The notes under the pieces were generated by a model. The model saw only the letters and a program-made list of their open reading frames with translations, made no database searches and had not been told where the DNA came from. The position numbers and the translations under genes are program-made. Of a DNA stretch of 64,000 bases, positions 57,469-64,000 are shown piece by piece. Numbering within the stretch: the first letter of the stretch is position 1; every line of letters begins with the position of its first letter. Source of the DNA: Verrucomicrobiaceae bacterium (GTDB lineage: Bacteria; Verrucomicrobiota; Verrucomicrobiia; Verrucomicrobiales; Verrucomicrobiaceae); assembly GCA_016795465.1 (NCBI GenBank), contig JAEUHK010000106.1, positions 62,001 to 126,000 on the forward strand, read 5' to 3'.

Positions 57469-58992
57469 ATGCGCCTGTTTTTGATTTTCATCGCCCTTTG
57501 CCCTTCGCTGCTCGCGGCCACGCCGAACATCTTGTTTGCCATCGCGGATGACTGGGGGCCGCATGCGAGTGCTTACGGCACGCCGTGGGTGAAGACGCCG
57601 GCATTTGACCGCGTGGCGAAGGACGGGCTGCTTTTCAAAAACGCCTACACGCCGAATGCGAAGTGCGCACCTTCGCGTGCGTGCATCCTCACCGGTCGCA
57701 ATTCGTGGCAGCTCAAAGAGGCGGCGAATCACATCTGCTACTTCCCGCCGGAGTTCAAAGGCTGGGGCGAGGCGCTGGCTGAGAAGGGGTGGAATGTCGG
57801 TCACACGACGAAAGGCTGGGGGCCGGGCTCGGCGAAGGAGGCGAACGGCAAGCCGCGCGAGATGACGGGCAAGGCTTGGAACAAAAAGAAGCTCCAGCCG
57901 CCGACCAGCGAGATCAGCAACTGCGACTACGCGGCGAACTTCGCCGATTTCCTCGATGCCGCGCCGGCAGAGAAGCCATGGTGCTTCTGGTATGGCGCGA
58001 TCGAGCCGCATCGCGGTTATGAATTCGGCAGCGGTGTCAAAAAGGGCGGCAAGAAGCTTAGCGACATCGACCACGTGCCTGCTTACTGGCCGGACAACGA
58101 GGTGATCCGCAATGACATGCTCGACTATGCTTTCGAGGTGGAGCATTTCGATGCGCACCTCGGCCGCATGCTCGCGGAGCTCGAAAAGCGAGGCCTGCTC
58201 GACAACACGCTCGTCGTCGTCACCGCCGATCACGGCATGCCGTTTCCGCGCAGCAAAGGAAACGCGAATGTGCAGGCGAACCACGTGCCGTTTGCGGTGA
58301 TGTGGAAAGGCGGCATCAACGCGCCGGGACGTGTGATTGAGGACTTCGTGAGCTTCATCGATCTCGCGCCGACTTTCATCGAGGTGGCCGGATTGAAATG
58401 GAGTGACACAGGCATGGCGGCGAGCCCGGGCCGTAGTTTGACCGATTTGTTTGCCAACGCGCCGAAGCACACGCGGGATCATGTGCTGCTCGGCAAGGAA
58501 CGCACGGACATCGGCCGTCCGAATGATTGGGGCTATCCGATCCGCGCCATCGTGACGAAGGACAGCGTGCTGATCGAGAACTTCGAGCCCTCGCGCTGGC
58601 CGGGCGGCAATCCGGAGACGGGTTACATGGATTGCGATGCGGGTGCGACGAAGAGCTTCATCATCGACGCGCATCGGAAGAACCCGAACGACCCGTTTTG
58701 GCAGCTTTGCTTCGGTTTGAGGCCTGGAATGGAGTTTTACGATTTGAAGAGCGATCCCGACTTCGTGAAGAATGTGCCCGCCGATCCACGCGTGACCGCT
58801 TTGAAGGAAAAACTTCACGCTGAGCTGAAGTCGCAGGGCGACCCGCGCATGGAGGACAAGGGCGATGTCTTCGACAAGTATGAGCACGCAGCAAAGGCGA
58901 ACGTCGGATTCTACGAGCGGTTCATGCGCGGTGAGCCGTTGAAGGCGAACTGGATTAACCAGACGGACATCGAGCCGAAGCCGGTGCCGTGA
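57469..58992 (+). CDS. Exported sulfatase (heparan N-sulfatase-like)
   Basis: A 507-residue protein with a signal peptide (MRLFLIFIALCPSLLA). The formylglycine motif is CAPSR at residues 66-70, in NAKCAPSRACILTGR. Other sulfatase features are NILFAIADDWGPHASAYG (metal Asp pair), WCFWYGAIEPHRGYE and NTLVVVTADHGMPFPRSKGN. The overall pattern resembles N-sulfoglucosamine sulfohydrolase. It removes sulfate esters, probably from polysaccharides, in the periplasm or outside. Located just after the esterase/sialidase operon and likely part of the same degradation programme. Confidence 0.92.
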   Translation: MRLFLIFIALCPSLLAATPNILFAIADDWGPHASAYGTPWVKTPAFDRVAKDGLLFKNAYTPNAKCAPSRACILTGRNSWQLKEAANHICYFPPEFKGWGEALAEKGWNVGHTTKGWGPGSAKEANGKPREMTGKAWNKKKLQPPTSEISNCDYAANFADFLDAAPAEKPWCFWYGAIEPHRGYEFGSGVKKGGKKLSDIDHVPAYWPDNEVIRNDMLDYAFEVEHFDAHLGRMLAELEKRGLLDNTLVVVTADHGMPFPRSKGNANVQANHVPFAVMWKGGINAPGRVIEDFVSFIDLAPTFIEVAGLKWSDTGMAASPGRSLTDLFANAPKHTRDHVLLGKERTDIGRPNDWGYPIRAIVTKDSVLIENFEPSRWPGGNPETGYMDCDAGATKSFIIDAHRKNPNDPFWQLCFGLRPGMEFYDLKSDPDFVKNVPADPRVTALKEKLHAELKSQGDPRMEDKGDVFDKYEHAAKANVGFYERFMRGEPLKANWINQTDIEPKPVP

Positions 58993-59041
58993 GGCGGATT
59001 TGCCGCTCGCCACGGCCCGCCGGAGAGGTTAGACATGGCGC

Positions 59042-59869
59042 ATGGCCACTCCACATGATCGTGCGCATACCATCGCTGTTTTCTGCGACTTCGAAAACCT
59101 CGCCATCGGCGTGAGGGAGGCCAAGTATGACCGCTTTGACATGATGAAGGTGCTGGAGCGGCTGCTGCTGAAAGGGAGCGTGGTGGTGAAGAAGGCCTAC
59201 TGTGACTGGGAACGCTACAAGGGGTTCAAGGCGACAATGCACGAGGCGGCCTTTGAGATGATCGACATCCCGCACGTGAGCAAAAGCGGCAAGAACTCCG
59301 CGGACATCCGCATGGTGGTGGACGCGCTCGACCTCTGCTACATGAAAGGGCATGTGGATACGTTTGCCATCGTGAGCGGCGATTCTGACTTCTCACCGCT
59401 GGTGAGCAAGCTGCGGGAAAACAACAAGACGGTCATCGGCGTGGGCGTGAAGCAGAGCACGAGCGGCCTCTTCATCGGCAATTGCGATGAGTTTATCTTT
59501 TACGATGATCTGGTGCGTGATGAGGAGAAGGCGAAAACCCGTGTGGCACAGGCGAAGCAGGCAGCGCCTAAACCTGCTCCGCAGGACAAAAAGCAGCCCG
59601 ACAAGCCCGCCGGTGATCCCGAAGAGGCTATCCGCATGGTCATGGAGACCATCGATGCCTTGCTTGCTCGTGGAGACAAGGACGCGGTGTGGGCCAGCCA
59701 TGTGAAGCAGGCCATCCGCCGCCTGCAGCCGCAGTTTGAGGAGCGTTTTTATGGCTTCCGCAGCTTCAGTGCATTGCTGGAGGCGGTGCAGGAGCACGAT
59801 CTCGTGCGCTTGGAAAAGAAAGGCGACAGCGGCTATCTCATCCGCGCCGTGACAGCCGGAGAGGTGTGA
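59042..59869 (+). CDS. NYN-domain RNase with C-terminal OST-HTH/LOTUS domain
   Basis: A 275-residue cytoplasmic protein. The N-terminal NYN (PIN-like) domain has FCDFENLAIGV (catalytic Asp), NSADIRMVVDALDL and AIVSGDSDFSPLVSKLRE. A Lys/Pro-rich linker (about 170-195) leads to an OST-HTH/LOTUS domain (AIRMVMETIDALLARGDKDAVWASHVKQAIRRLQPQF). These proteins are putative endoribonucleases whose LOTUS part binds RNA. Single gene, converging on the LolA-like gene. Confidence 0.9.
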   Translation: MATPHDRAHTIAVFCDFENLAIGVREAKYDRFDMMKVLERLLLKGSVVVKKAYCDWERYKGFKATMHEAAFEMIDIPHVSKSGKNSADIRMVVDALDLCYMKGHVDTFAIVSGDSDFSPLVSKLRENNKTVIGVGVKQSTSGLFIGNCDEFIFYDDLVRDEEKAKTRVAQAKQAAPKPAPQDKKQPDKPAGDPEEAIRMVMETIDALLARGDKDAVWASHVKQAIRRLQPQFEERFYGFRSFSALLEAVQEHDLVRLEKKGDSGYLIRAVTAGEV

Positions 59870-59870
59870 A

Positions 59871-59904
59871 CCTGAAGGGCAGGAATACAATCCTACCCTG
59901 CAGG
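59871..59904. repeat. Imperfect hairpin repeat between convergent genes
   Basis: CCTGAAGGGCAGGA (59871-59884) and TCCTACCCTGCAGG (59891-59904) pair at 12 of 14 positions around a 6-nt loop. Placed between the stops of the NYN and LolA-like genes, so it may serve as a terminator or be another palindromic element. Confidence 0.6.
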
Positions 59905-59906
59905 GA

Positions 59907-60515
59907 TCATTGGGCCGTAAACAGCTCTTGGGATGCTTTCGCGGGTTTTGGCTCGCCGAAGGTCATGGTCAGGGTGGAGCCATCACCTTGGATGATGCGG
60001 AGGAGGTAGAGGCGTTTGCCGCCGGGCTCGATTTGCAGGTCGATCTGCTTGAGATGCTTTTTCACCAGCAACGGCTTCGGGACGAGGGTGATGGTGGCAA
60101 ACTTCGCCTCCTGTTGGGTGACTTTGACGGTGAAATTTTCCGTGAGAGACGCGGTGTCCATCTCGCGGCCATTCAGGAAGCGCATCCAGGCGCGGGCACG
60201 GCGGTCGTCGGGGTTCAGCGTCTGCCAGGCGGCCTCTTTGCCTTCTTTGAGGAAGGCTTTTTCGCCGTTGAAGAGGAGGGTGGTGGTCGGTGGCGAGCCG
60301 AGTTCCCAGCGGAAGCGACCGTCCTGCATCTTCCAAAACCGGCCTTCGCTCTTCGCGGGCTCCTTCAGCACCGGCGTGGTGCGTGTCTGCTGAAAGCTCA
60401 CCTGGATATCGCCGACGTTTTTTTGGTCGGCGGTCCACTTTTCAAACACCGGCGGCAGTCCCTGCGCCGCGCAGGAAAGCGTGAGAAGGCAGAGCGAGAG
60501 GACGAGGCGGATCAT
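59907..60515 (-). CDS. LolA-like outer-membrane lipoprotein carrier protein
   Basis: A 202-residue periplasmic protein from the ATG at 60515 (signal MIRLVLSLCLLTLSCAAQG). The beta-rich body has the LolA pattern: DIQVSFQQTRTTPVLKEPAKSEGRFWKMQDGRFRWELGSPPTTTLLFNGEKAFL, KHLKQIDLQIEPGGKRLYLLRIIQGDGSTLTMTF. LolA carries lipoproteins across the periplasm to the outer membrane; this copy could also be a relative used in lipid handling. The repeat at 60537-60629 precedes the gene. Confidence 0.8.
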   Translation of the reverse strand: MIRLVLSLCLLTLSCAAQGLPPVFEKWTADQKNVGDIQVSFQQTRTTPVLKEPAKSEGRFWKMQDGRFRWELGSPPTTTLLFNGEKAFLKEGKEAAWQTLNPDDRRARAWMRFLNGREMDTASLTENFTVKVTQQEAKFATITLVPKPLLVKKHLKQIDLQIEPGGKRLYLLRIIQGDGSTLTMTFGEPKPAKASQELFTAQ

Positions 60516-60536
60516 GCGAGGCGGAGCGGGGTGATG

Positions 60537-60629
60537 GAGAAGTGGAGTGATGGGGGACTGGAGTGGTGGAGGGATGGAGTAATGGATGGATTCATTCAAT
60601 ACTCCACAACTCCATCACTCCAGTGCCTC
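60537..60629. repeat. Intergenic GGAGTGGTGGAG/CTCCATCACTCC repeat
   Basis: Several ggagtgatgg-like units (60537-60590) followed by their inverse, actccacaactccatcactc (60601-60620). Same type as 4051-4110. Fills most of the gap between the LolA-like and PVC-dehydrogenase genes. Confidence 0.5.
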
Positions 60630-63600
60630 ACTCCGCTTTCAGGTAGGCAATGAGGTCCGCCATTTGCTGCGGGGTGATGGCGGCTTCGAGGCCTTCGGGC
60701 ATGAGGGAGATGCCGGGGCTGTTGAGGGATTTGATTTCGCTTCGCAACACGGTGTCCGTGCCGCCATCGGCGCGTTTGAGGGTGAGATTGCCGGCGGTCT
60801 CGCTGGCGATGAGGCCGCTCAAGGTGCGGCCGTCGTTGGTTTCGACGAGGTAAAGGCTGAAGTTCGGCGAGACCTCGCGGTTCGGGTCGAGGATGTTCGT
60901 GACGAGCTGCTCTGCGGTCCACGCCTTGATCGTGCCGAGGTGCGGGCCGACGTCGTTGCCCTTGTCCGCGAACTTGTGGCAGACCATGCAGGCGGTTTCA
61001 TAGACTTTAGCACCGCGGGTGGCGTCTCCGGTGATGCGGGCACTCTTGCCCGCAACCACGCTTTCCTTGCGGGCAGGAGTGCCCGCATCACTGCCCTGCA
61101 TCGCCGTCAGATACGTCTCAATGACCGCCTTCCGGTTCGCTGATGAACCATCGCCGATGAGTTTGGCGATGCGCTCGGCCAGCGCGGGCGTTTTCTGCCG
61201 CCCGAGCGTCGCCTTCGCGGCGACGCTGAGCTGCGCAGGCGTGATCTTCTTCGCCTCGATGGCATCCAGCAGCTTCGCGATGCGATCCGTGCGCGAAAGC
61301 AGGATGGTGGTGGCCTTGTCACGCAACGCCGGCGTCATCTTCGGCCATGCGTCGAGGAGCATGTCGGCGACGGCGGGCTCGCGGTAGCTGCCGAGGGCTT
61401 CCAGGGCGGCGAGTTGGAGTTCGGCGGGTTGTGTGGGCTGTAATGACGAAGCAAGAGAGGGCTTCATATCTTCGAGGCCGCGCATCGAGGCTAATCCGGT
61501 GAGGCATTGAATTCGTTGTTCGGTTGAAGTGTGGGACTCTCGGAGTCGGCGAAGAAGCTCAAGCTCGAGCTTCTTCATGAACTGAAGCAGATTTACGTCA
61601 AAAGATGTTGTTTCGTCTTTTTTGAATGGCGCATCGCGCCAAGTCCAACCGGTGCGCAGCATGGCATTGCCGATGATTGCGGCCAGTTCGATCAAGGAGT
61701 CGGAGTTTGTAGCACTAGGCTCACCCAACTCGACGAGGGCATCGGCGAGATCATGAGCTCGTTGGGAGGCGACAGCGATGGTGGCTGTCTCCCTGATCAG
61801 GTCCAGTTCGATCGGCGCAGCATTGTCGCGCCGACGGCTAACGAGCCGTCGCAACATCATGCTGGTGAATTGTGAGCCCAGAGAGGCTCCCAAAACTCGG
61901 CGGCGAGCCCACATATCGTTGCCGTCCTTCGGCAGCACCATTCCGATCATATGCTGAATGGGGGAACCGCCGAAACCGAAGCTGTATACGCTGGATGCTT
62001 CGACTGCACAGACACGAACCCTGATAGACGGATCTTCACTTCTCGCCTGAATGGCATGCCAGGCATCCAGCCAAGGTCCGGGAGTTCCGCTGCCGTCCCC
62101 AAAGCCCTTCGAATCAATCTTCCTTTGGCCATTCCATGGATTTGCTAAACTTGCTCCGAGGATCATCAAGGCATGCTCTCGCACATTGGCATCTGAATCC
62201 TCGGTCGCTTTCACCGCAGGAGTGCCGTCACCCATTTTCAGGGTCACCAGCTCCTGCTTGAGTGGGCCACCAAGCGTCGGAATCATCGTGGCTCGCAGAA
62301 CCTCGAAAGAAGCCAGCGTCCACAACGCAGCAATTCTTCCCTGCGCTGTCTTCCCGCTCTTCACCACCTCCCGCAGCGGCTCCACGGCGGCTTGGTCCTG
62401 CCGCTCAAAAAGCAACCTCTGCGCCGTTTCGCGGTGCCAGGCGTTGGGGTGGTCGAGGAGGGCGACAAGGTCTTGGGTGCTCGCGTGGCTAAGCTTGGGA
62501 GTGACTCGTTTTGTAGTCCCGGCTTTAGCCGGTGCTTTGTCTGAGCCGCCTGAAGGCGGGACTACGGAACCGCGTGGGGTGAGTCGCCAGATTCTCCCGC
62601 GATCCCTTCCGCGAAGGAGATCGACGGCGGTGTGGATGTCGTCGGGGATGCTCCAGGGGTGCTCAATCACCTCGCGATACATGTCGCAGACGTGGAGGCA
62701 GCCGTCGGGGGCATTGACGAAATTGACGGGGCGGAACCAGAGGTCGTCGCTGGCGCAGAAGTTTTTGTTTCCATCGACCTGCACGGCTTTGAAGGTGACG
62801 CCATCGGGCACGAGCTTCATGCGGTAGAAGAGATTGCCGGCCACGTCGGCGACGAAGGCGAAGTCGCGATACTCTTTCGGATAGGCATCGCCGCGATAGA
62901 CGGTGATGCCGCTCGATGAAGTGACGACGCCGGCACCGACGAGCTCGCTTTTCGGCAGGTGGCTGCCTTCCTGCACCCAGCGCTTCGCGCGGAACTCGCG
63001 CCAGGGCTCGGGCGGGCTCGTGCGATAGACGGGGAGCTGGTCGCCGGCCTCGGCGCAGTCGTTGAGGGCGCTGGGGACGACGAGATACGGATTCCGCGCG
63101 AGGTAGCGATACGGCAGAACGACGTGCTGGCAGGGATTGCGGATGTTGCAGAGGAAGCGGTTGCCCCAATCATCGAAGGTGTTGCCAAAACGTGCGCCGC
63201 CGCTTTCGAGGCGCACATCGCCGGTGCTGGGATCGAAGGAGAAGTCGTTTCGCTTGATGGGCAGCGGTTTGAAGTCCTTCGGCAACGGCATGACGCTCTC
63301 GCTGCCGGGCACGCGCTGGATTTCGCCGCCATTTGAGCCTCCGGCGATGTAGATGCGGTGATCGAGGCCCCAGATGGGGTTGTTCATAACAGCCTGCACG
63401 TTGAGCTTTTTGAAGCCGGTGAAGATTTTTTGCCGCACATCGGCCACGCCGTCGTCATTTGTGTCTTTGAGATACCAAACATCCGGCGTGGCGGTGACGA
63501 AGATGCCGCCTTTCCAGCACGCGGCACCAGTCGGCCACGACAGGCCCTCGGCGAAGACGGTGGCCTTGTCGAAGATGCCGTCGCCATCGGTGTCGGTGAG

Positions 63601-63900
63601 CAGGCGCACCTTGCCGATGGACTGGTCGGTGGGGTTTTCCTGGCTCGGCTTGTGCGCGGCCTTGTCGGTGTAGGGGTAGTCGTTCATCTCGCACACGTAG
63701 GCACGGCCATCGGCATCGTAGGTGATGGCGACCGGATCGGTGACGAGCGGCTCCGCGGCGATGAGCTGCATCTCGAAGCCATCGAGCACATGGAATGTCT
63801 TCGCGGCGTTTTGAGGCTCCACGGGAGTGGTGGAGGGGAAGTCCAAGCCCCGGAGGAACAACCACGGAAGACACAGAAGACACGGAAGGATGAGGCGCAT
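60628..63900 (-). CDS. PVC-type dehydrogenase with haem-binding CxxCH domain, carrying two repeat inserts
   Basis: A 1090-residue exported protein from the ATG at 63900 (signal MRLILPCLLCLPWLFLRG). An N-terminal membrane-bound-dehydrogenase/GSDH-like propeller (about 35-440) has FHVLDGFEMQLIAAEPLVTDPVAITYDADGRAYVCEMNDYPY and LKDTNDDGVADVRQKIFTGF. HEAT-like repeats (about 470-920) are followed by a C-terminal cytochrome domain with haem motif CMVCHKF, VGPHLGTIKAWT and SLMPEGLEAAITPQQMADLIAYLKAE. Substrate unknown. In-frame repeat inserts occupy residues about 446-462 and about 937-957. Probably monocistronic. Confidence 0.9.
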   Translation of the reverse strand: MRLILPCLLCLPWLFLRGLDFPSTTPVEPQNAAKTFHVLDGFEMQLIAAEPLVTDPVAITYDADGRAYVCEMNDYPYTDKAAHKPSQENPTDQSIGKVRLLTDTDGDGIFDKATVFAEGLSWPTGAACWKGGIFVTATPDVWYLKDTNDDGVADVRQKIFTGFKKLNVQAVMNNPIWGLDHRIYIAGGSNGGEIQRVPGSESVMPLPKDFKPLPIKRNDFSFDPSTGDVRLESGGARFGNTFDDWGNRFLCNIRNPCQHVVLPYRYLARNPYLVVPSALNDCAEAGDQLPVYRTSPPEPWREFRAKRWVQEGSHLPKSELVGAGVVTSSSGITVYRGDAYPKEYRDFAFVADVAGNLFYRMKLVPDGVTFKAVQVDGNKNFCASDDLWFRPVNFVNAPDGCLHVCDMYREVIEHPWSIPDDIHTAVDLLRGRDRGRIWRLTPRGSVVPPSGGSDKAPAKAGTTKRVTPKLSHASTQDLVALLDHPNAWHRETAQRLLFERQDQAAVEPLREVVKSGKTAQGRIAALWTLASFEVLRATMIPTLGGPLKQELVTLKMGDGTPAVKATEDSDANVREHALMILGASLANPWNGQRKIDSKGFGDGSGTPGPWLDAWHAIQARSEDPSIRVRVCAVEASSVYSFGFGGSPIQHMIGMVLPKDGNDMWARRRVLGASLGSQFTSMMLRRLVSRRRDNAAPIELDLIRETATIAVASQRAHDLADALVELGEPSATNSDSLIELAAIIGNAMLRTGWTWRDAPFKKDETTSFDVNLLQFMKKLELELLRRLRESHTSTEQRIQCLTGLASMRGLEDMKPSLASSLQPTQPAELQLAALEALGSYREPAVADMLLDAWPKMTPALRDKATTILLSRTDRIAKLLDAIEAKKITPAQLSVAAKATLGRQKTPALAERIAKLIGDGSSANRKAVIETYLTAMQGSDAGTPARKESVVAGKSARITGDATRGAKVYETACMVCHKFADKGNDVGPHLGTIKAWTAEQLVTNILDPNREVSPNFSLYLVETNDGRTLSGLIASETAGNLTLKRADGGTDTVLRSEIKSLNSPGISLMPEGLEAAITPQQMADLIAYLKAE
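61031..61091. repeat. Palindromic element in frame in the PVC dehydrogenase (copy of the jetC-jetD element)
   Basis: Arms 61031-61054 and 61068-61091 match the 24-bp arms at 40421-40484 with a single substitution. The 13-nt spacer differs. Read in frame as SDAGTPARKESVVAGKSARI, between the HEAT region and the cytochrome domain. Confidence 0.85.
62513..62565. repeat. 53-bp palindromic element in frame in the PVC dehydrogenase
   Basis: Outer arms gtagtcccg (62513-62521) and cgggactac (62557-62565), with inner hairpins ggctttagcc and ccgcctgaaggcgg. Read in frame as SVVPPSGGSDKAPAKAGTTK, a phrase that I recall recurring in proteins of this phylum, just after the propeller domain. Confidence 0.8.
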
Positions 63901-64000
63901 GTTGGAAACCAATACGCTGGCTCCTTTCCGTGTGTTCCGTGGATTCCTTGGCGAGCCTCACCTTGCAAGAAGGCCTCTCCGCGCCACACTGGCGGCCCTT

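Noticed and set aside
1..64000. tRNA, rRNA, tmRNA, CRISPR, transposase, integrase or riboswitch
   Set aside because: Looked for T-loop/anticodon patterns, regular spacers and recombinase motifs by eye; none supported. A covariance-model search would be decisive.

Overview
This 64 kb window is from a high-GC, Gram-negative bacterium of the PVC superphylum, most likely Verrucomicrobia (Verrucomicrobiaceae, Prosthecobacter-like). The lineage call is an inference from gene families. Evidence includes planctomycete-type cytochrome c proteins (PSCyt1/DUF1549/DUF1553), two very large PVC-type haem-binding dehydrogenases, a DUF1552 protein, a DUF5069 protein, many secreted sialidase-, sulfatase- and FAD-oxidoreductase-type proteins, and a LolA-type carrier that implies an outer membrane. 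Coding density is high and few starts have clear Shine-Dalgarno sites. I found no tRNA, rRNA, CRISPR array, transposase, integrase or phage gene, and no gene-free stretch longer than 300 bases.

Layout. 1-11.4 kb: a Coa1-like fragment, a minus-strand set (YwqK-like lipoprotein, TrkA-C membrane protein, PSD1-type cytochrome), an RDD protein, a PAS protein with a small metallopeptidase, a fused epimerase/shikimate kinase coupled to a cell-wall amidase, then ymdB, a lipoprotein and an M23 peptidase. 11.4-23.7 kb: a 1309-residue FN3/cyclophilin surface protein, a glycosyltransferase, an NSS transporter with its MetS-like small subunit, an oligopeptide-binding protein, a DUF1552 protein, and a LysR/HD/nucleotidyltransferase/small-ORF cluster. 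23.7-39.2 kb: ferredoxin, L,D-transpeptidase, beta-lactamase-like hydrolase, PHP protein, NAGPA-type glycosidase, chorismate synthase, an epimerase/DHDPS-like/oligopeptidase B operon, GNAT, DUF5069, a PVC-type dehydrogenase and an AsmA-like protein.

39.2-46.7 kb holds a complete Wadjet anti-plasmid defence operon, jetA-jetB-jetC-jetD. Its jetA and jetB are separated by an unrelated-looking lipoprotein gene and a 151-bp inverted-repeat element, and a perfect 24-bp-arm palindrome lies between jetC and jetD. 46.7-64 kb holds an FAD oxidoreductase, ilvA, a tightly packed four-gene secreted operon (esterase, sialidase/FAD-oxidoreductase fusion, beta-propeller protein, sialidase), a sulfatase, a NYN/LOTUS protein, a LolA-like protein and a second PVC-type dehydrogenase.

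The most unusual signal is a set of short palindromic elements scattered between genes and also lying in frame inside genes (DHDPS-like gene, PVC dehydrogenase, PSD1 protein). They resemble in principle the Rickettsia palindromic elements. Together with the Wadjet operon carrying extra DNA, they are the best candidates for follow-up.
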